NCBI GenBank assembly: GCA_964420985.1
Contig: CAYQUT010000009.1
Location: forward strand, 1-64,000
Length of the DNA: 64,000 nucleotides
Reading direction: 5' to 3'
From: CAMCTV01 sp964420985
GTDB taxonomy: Bacteria > Bacteroidota > Bacteroidia > Flavobacteriales_D > Sanyastnellaceae
In this document: in pieces, positions 8,056 through 17,212 of the stretch
Numbering within the stretch: position 1 is the stretch's first letter
Layout: each line of letters starts with the position of its first letter
The notes under the pieces: generated by a model
Database searches by the model: none
What the model was told of the DNA's origin: nothing
The model's input: only the letters and a program-made list of their open reading frames with translations
Translations under genes and position numbers: made by a program

Positions 8056-9051
8056 TCACGATCGATTCATTTGCTTCCAAAGCTCATCTTTTAGTGCATC
8101 GATATTCATCTGCGTCATGGCACTGATGAACATGTGCGGAATGTCTTTGGGTAACAATTCCGTCATTTGAGCCATCAATTCATCGTCCAACATATCACTT
8201 TTGGTGATGACTAAAAAACGTCTTTTATCGAGCAATTCTGGATTGAATTTCTTTAATTCATTGAGAAGAATATTGTATTCTGCAACAATGTCTTTGGCAT
8301 CACATGGAATCATAAAAAGCAAAAGTGCATTTCGCTCAATGTGACGTAAAAAACGATGACCCAATCCGCGGCCTTCTGCGGCGCCTTCAATAATACCGGG
8401 AATATCAGCCATGACAAAGCTTCTGTGGTCCCTGTATCTTACCATTCCTAAGTTGGGAACGATTGTAGTAAATGGATAATCTGCAATTTCAGGTTTAGCA
8501 GCGGAAACAACACTCAAAAGGGTAGATTTACCAGCGTTGGGAAAACCTACCAATCCAACATCGGCCAATACTTTTAACTCCAGAATTTTCCACTCTTCTT
8601 TACCGGGTTCACCGGGTTGGGCATAATGAGGTGCTTGATTGGTGGATGTTTTAAAGTGATTGTTGCCCAAACCACCTCTACCTCCTGCTACCAGAATATA
8701 CTCTTGTTGATCTTCCGTTATTTCAAAATGAACCTCACCCGTCTCGGCGTCTTTGGCCAAAGTACCTAGTGGCACTTCTAAAATAATATCTTCTCCTTCG
8801 GCACCTGTTTTTAAAGCCCCCATTCCTCCTTGGCCTGGCTCAGCAATAACATGTTTGCGATATTTCAAATGGAGCAATGTCCACAATTGGGCATTACCCC
8901 GAATGATAATGTGTCCACCTCTACCTCCATCGCCACCATCAGGACCACCTTTGGGAACAAATTTTTCTCTTCTAAAATGCGCAGACCCCGCACCGCCCTT
9001 TCCGGAGCGACAGCAAATTTTTACGTAGTCTACAAAGTTTTCTGATGCCAT
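8056..9051 (-). CDS. obg: GTPase Obg/CgtA, ribosome assembly
   Basis: A 331-residue Obg GTPase, which binds the 50S subunit and acts in late ribosome assembly and the stringent response. The glycine-rich Obg fold occupies residues 1-158 (for example SGKGGAGSAHFRREKFVPKG and GGDGGRGGHI). The G domain follows with G1 GFPNAGKSTLLS, G2 DYPFTTIVPNLG, G3 DIPGIIEGAAEG and G4 ITKSD. The variable C-terminal domain of longer homologues is absent, as in many Bacteroidota. It lies three bases after adk, so the two form an operon read on the reverse strand. Confidence 0.97.
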   Translation of the reverse strand: MASENFVDYVKICCRSGKGGAGSAHFRREKFVPKGGPDGGDGGRGGHIIIRGNAQLWTLLHLKYRKHVIAEPGQGGMGALKTGAEGEDIILEVPLGTLAKDAETGEVHFEITEDQQEYILVAGGRGGLGNNHFKTSTNQAPHYAQPGEPGKEEWKILELKVLADVGLVGFPNAGKSTLLSVVSAAKPEIADYPFTTIVPNLGMVRYRDHRSFVMADIPGIIEGAAEGRGLGHRFLRHIERNALLLFMIPCDAKDIVAEYNILLNELKKFNPELLDKRRFLVITKSDMLDDELMAQMTELLPKDIPHMFISAMTQMNIDALKDELWKQMNRS

Positions 9052-9054
9052 GTA

Positions 9055-9642
9055 TTATGCTTTCACGCGAGCTTCCTCAATGGCTGAACACAAGCGTTCA
9101 GCTATTTCCTCAATGGATCCTATTCCATTGACACCTTTGTATTTGTTTTGTGCACGGTAGTGATCCGCCACAGGAGTGGTTTCTCTGTTGTACACGTTGA
9201 TTCTATTCTGGATAATCTCAGGATTCACATCATCCGCTCTGCCTGAGGTTTCACCGCGCTTTAATAAACGCGACTTTAATTCCTCTTCCTCCACTTCCAA
9301 TGCCACCAAACAAGTAATGGATGAGCCTTTTCCATTGAGAAAAACGTCCAAGGCTTCAGCCTGTGCTTGAGTTCTTGGAAAACCATCAAAAATAAATCCC
9401 TGTGCATTGGGGCTCTTGTTCACTTCTGACTCTAACAAAGCAATGGTCAAGGAATCCGGAACCAACTCACCCCTATCCATGAAGGCTTTGGCTTCTTTTC
9501 CCAATGCTGTCTCACCTTTGATATTGGCTCTGAAAATATCACCAGTGCTCAAATGAACAAGATTGTATTTTTCAATGAGGTATTCACTTTGGGTTCCTTT
9601 ACCAGCACCAGGAGGGCCAAACAAAATTAAATTGAGTTCCAT
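9055..9642 (-). CDS. adk: Adenylate kinase
   Basis: A 195-residue adenylate kinase converting ATP and AMP to two ADP. It shows the P-loop GPPGAGKGTQ near the N-terminus, the AMP-binding part HLSTGDIFRANI, FIFDGFPRTQAQAEAL, and the Arg-rich lid region LLKRGETSGRADD. The lid is short and lacks zinc-binding cysteines. I chose the ATG at 9642 (MELNLILFG) because the in-frame extension to 9717 has no family match and would run through the divergent promoter region. Upstream is the divergent deacetylase-like gene; downstream is obg after three bases. Confidence 0.96.
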   Translation of the reverse strand: MELNLILFGPPGAGKGTQSEYLIEKYNLVHLSTGDIFRANIKGETALGKEAKAFMDRGELVPDSLTIALLESEVNKSPNAQGFIFDGFPRTQAQAEALDVFLNGKGSSITCLVALEVEEEELKSRLLKRGETSGRADDVNPEIIQNRINVYNRETTPVADHYRAQNKYKGVNGIGSIEEIAERLCSAIEEARVKA

Positions 9643-9683
9643 TGTTTTTTGATTGAGGCCCAAAGGTACATCAATCCATTGAA

Positions 9684-9709
9684 TTGACCGCGCATCTTTT
9701 GTATGTTCG
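9684..9709 (+). promoter_or_regulatory. Promoter of the deacetylase-like gene (TTGAC ... TATGTTCG)
   Basis: TTGAC at 9684 and TATGTTCG at 9702-9709, with 18 bases from one element start to the other, match the Bacteroidota -33/-7 layout with one mismatch in TAnnTTTG. The TTG at 9684 also opens the longest reading frame, but it is better read as promoter than as a start codon. Confidence 0.45.
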
Positions 9710-9716
9710 CAATGCA

Positions 9717-11033
9717 ATGCAATTGATCACCAATTCTGAAGCCCTCGTTTTAAAGCAATATGTCGCTCAATTTTTGGAGCAGCATTACCTTTCACAGCCA
9801 TTAGAATGGGTATTGGATGAACAATGCACTGGAATTACATTTTTTGAAAATGAACATCATTACATCACCTTTGATGATGCTTTATTGGTAGACATTCATC
9901 GCCATTGGTTGGATCCTAATTTTCTTCCTATTCCACTCCGTAATGGGATTGCTCATCCCAAAACCGCCTCCGTAGTGGATGATTGGGCAACCATTTTTTA
10001 TTTGCTTTCTCATTATTCTGAGTGCATGCAAGAGGAAAAGGATTTGCACCAAAGGGTAAGTGCAATGCATTCTTTAGTGGTTGAAAAACGTTGGCATGAG
10101 CGATGCATTGTCAACGAGTGTGCCGAACGAATCCTTACCTTGATTCAATCCAAGTTGCCTAATTTTCAATGGCATTTACCTAAAAAAACGTACCGCATCA
10201 GTCACAATATTGAGCGGCCTTATAAATACCAGGGTGAACGTTGGAAAGTTCATTTGAAAAGGGCCTTGGGTAGCTATCGATTTGGCAATTCAATGGGAAG
10301 AGTGGTGAAAGAGTTGCTGCGCCTCTCACTCTTTCCGATTTTTAAGGAGAGAATAGATCCTTTCAATCATTTTGAATGGATGCTTCATGAAAATGCGAAC
10401 TTCAATAGTTCTCCAGTTTTTTATGTTTGTCCTGTAATACAACACCGTGAATTTGATCCCAAATATGATTTACTGGATAAAAAGATTCATGTCATCATGG
10501 AATGGATTACAAATAAAAAAGGATCCATTGGTTGTTTGAGCAATTATTCATCTTCGCAATCCATGCAGGGAATTACGGCCAATTGGAAATCTTTCCATGA
10601 ACATTTGGGTCAACAAGGTGAGTCTAAAAAGAATCGACAGCATTTTCAGCGCTTTCAACCCTTCAATTTTGCGGAACAATTGATGTTGGCTGGAGTCAAA
10701 GAAGACAGCAGCGTTGGATATACTGACAGAACTGGTTGGAGAACCAGTTGTTCTCTACCCTATTTTTTATTCGATATTAAAAATAAAAAAATATCCAATG
10801 TCTTAGAAATTCCATTTTGTGCCATGGATCAGGCCATCATTACACCGCGGTACATGAATATCGTGTCTCCTGAAAAAGTGATGGCGGAAATGGAAAAATG
10901 GATGAAAGACGTCGAGCGATACGGTGGTGTATATTGTTTGGTTTGGCACAATGATACATTTCAATACCCATTTTATCGCAATACCTATTGGAAGCTTGTG
11001 AAGAAGGCTTCACTATTGGGTGAATGCCGATGA
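9717..11033 (+). CDS. Polysaccharide deacetylase-like protein, Bacteroidota envelope type
   Basis: A 438-residue protein with no signal peptide or obvious membrane segment. The C-terminal half resembles the polysaccharide deacetylase-like proteins common in Bacteroidota: EDSSVGYTDRTGWRTSC, followed by LPYFLFDIKNKKISNVLEIPF and a late WHNDTF motif. The N-terminal part (residues 1-130) appears to match the associated DUF7033-type domain. The metal-binding His pair of classical NodB enzymes is not clearly recognisable, so activity is uncertain. The ATG at 9717 is preferred over a TTG at 9684. The pruA promoter overlaps its 3' end. Confidence 0.7.
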   Translation: MQLITNSEALVLKQYVAQFLEQHYLSQPLEWVLDEQCTGITFFENEHHYITFDDALLVDIHRHWLDPNFLPIPLRNGIAHPKTASVVDDWATIFYLLSHYSECMQEEKDLHQRVSAMHSLVVEKRWHERCIVNECAERILTLIQSKLPNFQWHLPKKTYRISHNIERPYKYQGERWKVHLKRALGSYRFGNSMGRVVKELLRLSLFPIFKERIDPFNHFEWMLHENANFNSSPVFYVCPVIQHREFDPKYDLLDKKIHVIMEWITNKKGSIGCLSNYSSSQSMQGITANWKSFHEHLGQQGESKKNRQHFQRFQPFNFAEQLMLAGVKEDSSVGYTDRTGWRTSCSLPYFLFDIKNKKISNVLEIPFCAMDQAIITPRYMNIVSPEKVMAEMEKWMKDVERYGGVYCLVWHNDTFQYPFYRNTYWKLVKKASLLGECR

Positions 11034-11041
11034 AGATTCGT

Positions 11042-11049
11042 TACCTTTG
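11042..11049 (+). promoter_or_regulatory. -7 promoter element TACCTTTG of pruA
   Basis: An exact TAnnTTTG match 18 bases before the pruA ATG at 11068. It argues that the in-frame ATG at 11020, upstream of this element, is not the true start. Confidence 0.6.
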
Positions 11050-11067
11050 TGCCTCAAAATTGAGACT

Positions 11068-12693
11068 ATGCCAAAAGGTAATTACAAAATTCCAACCCCT
11101 ATTAACGAACCAGTGAAAGCTTATGCACCAGGTAGTGCAGAGCGTCAGCGTTTGATGGACACCTACAATGCGATGTACCATGCGCATTTGGAGGTTCCAC
11201 TATACATCGGGAACGATACCATAAAAACGGAAACCACCCTTTCTCTCTGTCCTCCACATGAGCATCAAAAACAAATTGGCACCGCCTATGTTGGCAATGC
11301 GGAACATGTAAAAATGGCCATTGATAGTGCATTAGCCGCCAAATCTCAGTGGTCTCAATTGCCATGGGAACACAGAGCTTCTATCTTCTTAAAGGCTGCA
11401 GATCTTTTGGCGGGTCCATACCGTGATAGAATGAACGCGGCCACCATGTTGGCTCAAAGTAAAAATGTGATGCAAGCTGAAATTGATGCGGCTTGTGAAC
11501 TGATAGACTTTTTCCGCTTCAATGCGGCTTACATGCAACAAATTTATATGGATCAACCGGGATCATTGCCTGGCATGTGGAACCGATTAGAATACCGACC
11601 ACTTGAAGGATTCGTGTTTGCCATCACCCCTTTTAACTTCACCAGTATTGCAGCCAATTTACCTGCTGCAGCGGCAATGATGGGAAATGTTGTGGTATGG
11701 AAGCCGGCAGATAGTCAATTGTACAGTGCGCAAATTATCATGGAATTATTCCATGAAGCGGGTCTTCCAGCAGGCGTTATCAATATGGTGGCGTGCGATG
11801 GACCTACAGCTGGTGAGGTTGTATTTAAACACAAGGATTTTGCAGGATTGCATTTTACAGGATCAACCGCTGTTTTCAAGCATTTGTGGAAGGAAATAGG
11901 AAGTAATTTAGATAACTACAGAACATATCCCAGAATTGTCGGGGAGACAGGAGGAAAGGACTTTATTGTCGCTCACCCTTCTGCCAATGCAGATGAAGTA
12001 GCCACGGCAATCTCACGCGGCGCCTTTGAATTCCAGGGACAAAAATGCAGTGCAGCTTCTCGAGCATACATACCGGCCTCCATTTGGCCAATGGTCAAGA
12101 ATAAAGTTGTTGCAGACGTCAATGATTTCAAAATGGGAAGTCCTGCAGATACACAAAACTTCATTAATGCGGTAATTGATAAAAGAGCATTTGATAAAAT
12201 CAAAGCTTACATCGATTACGTCAAAACGCAAACAGATGCTGAGATTGTAGTAGGGGGAAATTGCGATGATAGCACAGGTTATTTTATTCAACCAACTGTT
12301 GTCTTAACCACCAATCCAAAATTCAAGACTTTGTGTGAGGAGATTTTTGGACCAGTAATTACCATCTACGTATATCCAGACAATGAATGGAAAGAAATGT
12401 TGAAATTGGTAGATGAAACAGGAGATTATGCTTTGACTGGAGCAATTTTCTCAAGAGATCGTTATGCCATACATGAAGCTTGTTTGGCTCTTGAAAATGC
12501 CGCTGGTAATTTCTACATCAATGATAAACCCACAGGCGCTGTCGTTGGGCAGCAACCTTTTGGTGGCGCGCGCGGAAGTGGTACCAATGATAAGGCCGGA
12601 AGTTATTTGAATTTGATTCGTTGGGTTAGCCCAAGAACCATCAAAGAAACTTTTGTTACCCCAAGAGATTACAAGTATCCATTCTTGGGTTAA
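11068..12693 (+). CDS. pruA: L-glutamate gamma-semialdehyde dehydrogenase (delta-1-pyrroline-5-carboxylate dehydrogenase)
   Basis: A 541-residue aldehyde dehydrogenase of the eukaryote-like P5C dehydrogenase type. It oxidises glutamate semialdehyde to glutamate in proline breakdown. Recognisable parts are the N-terminal NEPVKAYAPGSAERQ, the cofactor-side AITPFNFTSIAANLP, the catalytic Glu region RIVGETGGKDF, the catalytic Cys in FEFQGQKCSAASRAYIP, and the closing GQQPFGGARGSGTNDKAG. No proline dehydrogenase gene is adjacent. I chose the ATG at 11068 because family homology begins there and a good -7 element lies just upstream. Confidence 0.95.
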   Translation: MPKGNYKIPTPINEPVKAYAPGSAERQRLMDTYNAMYHAHLEVPLYIGNDTIKTETTLSLCPPHEHQKQIGTAYVGNAEHVKMAIDSALAAKSQWSQLPWEHRASIFLKAADLLAGPYRDRMNAATMLAQSKNVMQAEIDAACELIDFFRFNAAYMQQIYMDQPGSLPGMWNRLEYRPLEGFVFAITPFNFTSIAANLPAAAAMMGNVVVWKPADSQLYSAQIIMELFHEAGLPAGVINMVACDGPTAGEVVFKHKDFAGLHFTGSTAVFKHLWKEIGSNLDNYRTYPRIVGETGGKDFIVAHPSANADEVATAISRGAFEFQGQKCSAASRAYIPASIWPMVKNKVVADVNDFKMGSPADTQNFINAVIDKRAFDKIKAYIDYVKTQTDAEIVVGGNCDDSTGYFIQPTVVLTTNPKFKTLCEEIFGPVITIYVYPDNEWKEMLKLVDETGDYALTGAIFSRDRYAIHEACLALENAAGNFYINDKPTGAVVGQQPFGGARGSGTNDKAGSYLNLIRWVSPRTIKETFVTPRDYKYPFLG

Positions 12694-12702
12694 TCGTTAG
12701 GC

Positions 12703-13437
12703 ATGGAGTATCCTATACGCATCAATAAGTTTCTGAGTGAGTCTGGCTTTTGTTCACGTCGAAAAGCAGATGAATACATAGAGCGCGGTAAAGTGACCAT
12801 CAATGGAAAAGTTCCTGAATTGGGCACCAAAATAATGGAGACCGATGAGGTCCAAGTAGATGGCAAAGTGGTATCGCACTCCCCTATTCAGAAACTCTAT
12901 ATTGCTTTTAACAAACCTGTAGGAATAGTTTGTACGTCAGAAAATGATGAGAACAACATCATCGATTTTCTGAACTTCAAGCAGCGCATTTACACCATTG
13001 GAAGATTGGACAAGGCCTCGCATGGATTGATTTTATTGACCAATGATGGTGATATTGTCAATCCGATATTGCGTACTTCTTACAATCACGAAAAGGAATA
13101 TTGGGTTACTGTGAGACAAACCATTCAACCTGATTTCATTGAAAAGATGAGCACCGGAGTGGCTATCTTGGACACCGTTACCAAGCCCTGTGTAGTTAAA
13201 CAGCGAGGACCTAAATCGTTTAAAATTATTTTAACCCAAGGATTGAATCGACAGATCAGAAGGATGTGTGAGGCTTTGGGTTATGAAGTGGAGAGTTTGA
13301 AACGGGTGCGCATCATGCACATTCACTTGGATCTTCCCATAGGAAAATGGCGACATTTAACAATAGAGGAATTGAGTGAATTGAGAAAGGCCGCTTCCAT
13401 GTTTGACAACAAGAAGGGAGCAATTCAACCCCACTGA
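12703..13437 (+). CDS. rluF: 23S rRNA pseudouridine synthase, RluF type
   Basis: A 244-residue RsuA/RluB-family pseudouridine synthase. An S4 RNA-binding domain (residues 5-50, RINKFLSESGFCSRRKADEY) is followed by the catalytic domain, with the essential Asp at D103 in GRLDKASHG. DHEKEY-like NHEKEYWVTV and GLNRQIRRMCEALGYEV are typical of RluF, which modifies U2604 of 23S rRNA. It follows pruA by nine bases and overlaps the convergent ung gene by 13, so there is no room for a terminator. Confidence 0.9.
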   Translation: MEYPIRINKFLSESGFCSRRKADEYIERGKVTINGKVPELGTKIMETDEVQVDGKVVSHSPIQKLYIAFNKPVGIVCTSENDENNIIDFLNFKQRIYTIGRLDKASHGLILLTNDGDIVNPILRTSYNHEKEYWVTVRQTIQPDFIEKMSTGVAILDTVTKPCVVKQRGPKSFKIILTQGLNRQIRRMCEALGYEVESLKRVRIMHIHLDLPIGKWRHLTIEELSELRKAASMFDNKKGAIQPH

Positions 13438-14081
13438 ATGGCCTCTCCTAAGAAGTCGTTGGTTTTAGAAAAAGGTTTGGAACCCCAAAACCCGCGGTGT
13501 GCGCCAAGTGGCGAAGGATGTGCACTTTCTAAAATCAAGTGATGGCGTTGCGGTATGAGCAATTTTTTTCTTTGTGCATGCTTACCCCATAATATAAAAA
13601 CCACTGGAGATTTTTTTAATGCTACCCTCTGAATGACATAATCTGTAAACTTTTCCCAACCAAAATCGGCATGAGAAAGAGGACTGTCCTTGGCAACCGT
13701 TAAGGTTGTATTCAACAACAAAACACCCTGCTTTGCCCAATCCGTTAAATCAGATTGGGTTCTGTCAATTCCAAGATCAGATTTTAATTCTTTGAAAATA
13801 TTCCTTAAAGAAGGAGGAATTTTTACTCCTGAATTGACAGAAAAAGCCAAGCCATTGGCTTCTCCTACTCCGTGATAGGGGTCTTGTCCAATAATGACGA
13901 CCCTTACTTCATGGAATGGAGTTTCATTAAAGGCCTGAAATATTTGCTCTATGGGAGGAAAACAAAAAGGTTGAGCGTATGATTGCTCAACCTTTTTGCA
14001 TGTCCATTCCCAAGTGCTCAGTTGGAAGAAATCATGTAACTCATTTCTCCAACTTTCATTGAGTAATTGTTCTAATTTCAT
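13425..14081 (-). CDS. ung: Uracil-DNA glycosylase, family 1
   Basis: A 218-residue family 1 uracil-DNA glycosylase, which removes uracil from DNA. It has the water-activating Asp D67 in VVIIGQDPYHG, the uracil-binding NGLAFSVNSGVKIPPSL, LLLNTTLTV, and the HPSPLGAHRGF loop that inserts into the DNA. The length is normal. Its ATG abuts the stop codon of the upstream protease gene with no spacing, so the two are probably cotranscribed. The 3' end overlaps the convergent rluF gene by 13 bases. Confidence 0.97.
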   Translation of the reverse strand: MKLEQLLNESWRNELHDFFQLSTWEWTCKKVEQSYAQPFCFPPIEQIFQAFNETPFHEVRVVIIGQDPYHGVGEANGLAFSVNSGVKIPPSLRNIFKELKSDLGIDRTQSDLTDWAKQGVLLLNTTLTVAKDSPLSHADFGWEKFTDYVIQRVALKKSPVVFILWGKHAQRKKLLIPQRHHLILESAHPSPLGAHRGFWGSKPFSKTNDFLGEAIQWG

Positions 14082-15743
14082 TTAGTGAACCACAACCAAT
14101 TTCTTGGTCACAAAGCTTCCGTTCCTGTGTTTAACACTCAAGTAATATACACCATCAGACCATGAAGAGGTGTCAAAAATCAAGGAGCTACGGTCGGTTT
14201 TTCTATCCGCCAAGATTTTTCCATTGGCATCAAACACCAAGCATTGGTTGATGGATTGATTGTTTTTTAATTCAACAGTAAAGGATTCATTGATCAAAGT
14301 GGGATACACCAAAACATCATTGAATTGAAGCAATTCTTCCTCAATCGATGCAGGATCACAGGGCAAAACTTTATCCACATGAGGATATGAACCATTTAAG
14401 AATAGCGAATTGGTTCCCGCTGGATCCAACCAGACAGACAACTCTTGACCATTGGCATTGGGATTGGCAGAGGCAGACCAATGTTTGGCCATTCTGCCGT
14501 AGTAATCTGGTGATGTTGGTGAGGTACAAAAAGAACCTCCTCCAGTCAATGTACCAATGATTTGGTGTTTGTCATTGAAAATGGGAGAACCGGATGAACC
14601 TCCTTCTGTAACACCATGGTTGGTTTCAGTGGCCATCCAAACTGTTCTCCAATGCTTGTCATTCGATTGCCAAGTACCTTTGATGCATGAACTGGCATGA
14701 GAAATTTTCATGTAATCACCTGATGGATGATGCAAACAAACCACTTTAGCGCTGTTGGCCATGGCTGCGGGTAACGCATCTGAAGCGTCCCATCCAGCAT
14801 AGTATACCGTCCAAGTTGATGGAATGGGATCTTGGATTTCTAACAATGCATAATCAGAACCCGTGGCACCACCTCCATCATTGGAATCTGCTTTCAAAAA
14901 TAATCCCGTCAATTGTTGTGATGTTGGACCTAATCCGGAACCACAATTGCTGCGCATAAAATTGAAACGAGCAGAGGATGACAATAGATTAGCATCTGAG
15001 GACAACTCAGTACAGTGCATGGCTGTTAAAATATAGTTCTTACAATCCAAAGCAGTATTGTTAACCAATGTACCAGAACACAATCCACCACCTTGAGATG
15101 AAACCAAACTCAATCTAACAACAGCATGTTTTTCTTTTTCCCAAAGATCACCTTCTGGACAATTGACATCCACTTCGCAGGGGTCACTATTGACTTCTCT
15201 GCTCTCCCCCGCTTCCCATCTTGGGTCCTCAATTAAACGATAAAAATGCAATAAGCCACGCAAATCCAAACGAGGTTGACTGGTCACTCCTGCGGGCTCA
15301 CGGTACTCTATGACTGCATCATCACCATAAACTTCAGGGGTGCGATAAATATGATGCGCCTTATTTTGGTTCGACGTAAATGGTCCTTCAATCCAAGATT
15401 TGTCTTTTGCATAAAAATACAACTCACAACCTTCAGGCATGTGATAATAATCGAAAACCAAAGACATGGCCAAAGCCCCCGGGCTCTTGAATGCATAAAT
15501 CCAACGTTTGCTTCCATCCGCATTGTATTCCCAATAGCCCTCATTGATCATGTCCAATGAAAAGTTTACCCAGGTGGCATTCATGGTCATCTCACCTTGC
15601 TTATCCCACTCTTCCGCTTGCGCAATGAGTTGGTGGGTATTTAAATTGGAAACTACTTCTGAGGTGATGTCCTGTGATTGTGCTTTTCCAAAAGAAACAA
15701 AGGCAAGGACGAATAAAATACTTGGGTAAAAAATTTTTCTCAT
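14082..15743 (-). CDS. Secreted trypsin-like (lysyl endopeptidase-type) serine protease with T9SS sorting domain
   Basis: A 553-residue extracellular protease. Signal peptide at 1-24; an N-terminal beta-rich pro-region to about 190; then a chymotrypsin-fold domain resembling lysyl endopeptidases, with catalytic H243 (LTAMHC), D297 (GSDYALLEI) and S384 (GGSSGSPIF). Several cysteines suggest disulfides (for example C222, C234 and C244). The last 75 residues form a type A type IX secretion sorting domain, with SDGVYYLSVKHRNGSFVTKKLVV. It should be exported through the outer membrane and may be surface-anchored. Cleavage preference for lysine is inferred from family resemblance only. Confidence 0.9.
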   Translation of the reverse strand: MRKIFYPSILFVLAFVSFGKAQSQDITSEVVSNLNTHQLIAQAEEWDKQGEMTMNATWVNFSLDMINEGYWEYNADGSKRWIYAFKSPGALAMSLVFDYYHMPEGCELYFYAKDKSWIEGPFTSNQNKAHHIYRTPEVYGDDAVIEYREPAGVTSQPRLDLRGLLHFYRLIEDPRWEAGESREVNSDPCEVDVNCPEGDLWEKEKHAVVRLSLVSSQGGGLCSGTLVNNTALDCKNYILTAMHCTELSSDANLLSSSARFNFMRSNCGSGLGPTSQQLTGLFLKADSNDGGGATGSDYALLEIQDPIPSTWTVYYAGWDASDALPAAMANSAKVVCLHHPSGDYMKISHASSCIKGTWQSNDKHWRTVWMATETNHGVTEGGSSGSPIFNDKHQIIGTLTGGGSFCTSPTSPDYYGRMAKHWSASANPNANGQELSVWLDPAGTNSLFLNGSYPHVDKVLPCDPASIEEELLQFNDVLVYPTLINESFTVELKNNQSINQCLVFDANGKILADRKTDRSSLIFDTSSWSDGVYYLSVKHRNGSFVTKKLVVVH

Positions 15744-15782
15744 TTTTTCAATTTTCCTGGTTTTCAGTGGCGAAAGATAATT

Positions 15783-15790
15783 TAGCTTCG
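15783..15790 (+). promoter_or_regulatory. Possible -7 element TAGCTTCG of the LptF/LptG permease operon
   Basis: A one-mismatch form (TAnnTTCG) of the Bacteroidota -7 element, nine bases before the ATG at 15800. The same TTCG variant occurs before several other genes in the window. Confidence 0.35.
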
Positions 15791-15799
15791 CATTGTTTG

Positions 15800-17212
15800 A
15801 TGATTTACCCGAAAAAAATATCGCTTGTTTTGTTAAAAGCCTTTATTGGGCCTTTCATTGTGACGTTTTTGGTTTCCCTCTTCATTTTTGAATTGCAATT
15901 CATCTGGTTGTATATCGACGACCTATTGGGCAAAGATTTGGAGTTTATGCTCATTGTTCAATTGCTGGTATACGCATCAGCCCGAATTGTTAATATGGCA
16001 TTGCCATTGGCTGTATTAATGTCAAGCATCATGACCATTGGCGCTTTGTCTGAGCACAATGAATTAACGGCCATGAAAAGTGCGGGTATCTCTTTGAAAA
16101 GAATTTTTAGACCACTCATTGTTTTTATTTCCATCATCGCCTTTTCTGCTTTTGTATTTGCGAACAACATTTGGCCCGTTGCCAATTTAAAGTTTCGTAC
16201 GCTTCTTTTTTCAATCGTTCAACAGAAGCCTGCATTGAATTTAGAGGAAGGGACATTCTACAACGGTATTGAGGGAATCAGCATTAGGGTCAATAAAAAA
16301 GAAACAGAAACCGGCATTTTGCATGATGTTCTTATTTATGACCACCGTGACCCTGGTAGAGGGAATAAAAGTGTCATTCGCGCAGAGAAAGGACGCATGG
16401 AACAAACGGAGGATAAACGTTGGTTAATCTTAACCCTAAACAATGGTTACACCTACGACGAGGTAGAGGAAAAAAATAAACGGGTTAAAAAACATCCTGC
16501 TTTACAATCTCATTTTACCGAAATGACCTTGCGAATTGATATCAGCTCGTTATTCTTTAATAAGGATGACGAAGAAGTTTTTAAAAATGCTTACGAGATG
16601 ATGACCATAGCCCAATTGGATAAGGCCATCCAAGATTTTGATATCAAACAAGATTCTCTGCAAAACCAATGGTATAAGAACAATACGCAAAAATGTCGAT
16701 TGAATTTTGATCAACCAGCATCAAAAGAAAGTAAAAGCATAATGTCTCAGTTGCCATTGAGTATTCAATACCAAGCAGCATCTTTGGCCATGGATGAAAC
16801 CAGAAAGGATATTGTTCAAGCACAAAAAGCACGCATTGAATTGGAGGAAAATAAAAGATTGAAAAATAGACATCGAATAGAATGGCATCGTAAATTTTTC
16901 TTGGCCATTTCTTGTTGGGTCTTGTTTTTTATTGGTGCACCATTGGGTGCTATTTTAAGAAAGGGAGGACTGGGCCTGCCTTCTGTTATTGCGCTTTTAT
17001 TGTTTATCCTGTTTGAAGTACTGACCATTGCTGGAGAAAAAATGACCAAAGCATACATCGTGGAGCCTTGGCTGGGAATATGGTTATCCACCATCGTCAT
17101 GGCACCTGTCTGTTTTTTACTTATGCACAATGCCAACAGAGAAAAGAAATGGAGCGCCCCTCAATTGCCCCAATTCAAATGGATTGCTGCCCTTAAAAAA
17201 AGTAAGGCATGA
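15800..17212 (+). CDS. LptF/LptG family lipopolysaccharide transport permease
   Basis: A 470-residue inner-membrane protein of the YjgP/YjgQ family, which extracts LPS from the inner membrane together with LptB. The N-terminal membrane segments include AFIGPFIVTFLVSLFIFELQ (about residues 13-32) and ALPLAVLMSSIMTIGALSEH. A periplasmic beta-jellyroll domain follows, then a long charged helical insert (about 260-370), and three C-terminal membrane segments (AISCWVLFFIGAPLGAILRK and beyond). I chose the ATG at 15800 because the upstream extension would overlap the divergent protease gene. It overlaps the next gene by four bases (ATGA). Confidence 0.88.
   Translation: MIYPKKISLVLLKAFIGPFIVTFLVSLFIFELQFIWLYIDDLLGKDLEFMLIVQLLVYASARIVNMALPLAVLMSSIMTIGALSEHNELTAMKSAGISLKRIFRPLIVFISIIAFSAFVFANNIWPVANLKFRTLLFSIVQQKPALNLEEGTFYNGIEGISIRVNKKETETGILHDVLIYDHRDPGRGNKSVIRAEKGRMEQTEDKRWLILTLNNGYTYDEVEEKNKRVKKHPALQSHFTEMTLRIDISSLFFNKDDEEVFKNAYEMMTIAQLDKAIQDFDIKQDSLQNQWYKNNTQKCRLNFDQPASKESKSIMSQLPLSIQYQAASLAMDETRKDIVQAQKARIELEENKRLKNRHRIEWHRKFFLAISCWVLFFIGAPLGAILRKGGLGLPSVIALLLFILFEVLTIAGEKMTKAYIVEPWLGIWLSTIVMAPVCFLLMHNANREKKWSAPQLPQFKWIAALKKSKA

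Noticed and set aside
14371..14379. Perfect DnaA box TTATCCACA
   Set aside because: A single copy inside the serine protease gene with no other boxes nearby; chance occurrence is likely.
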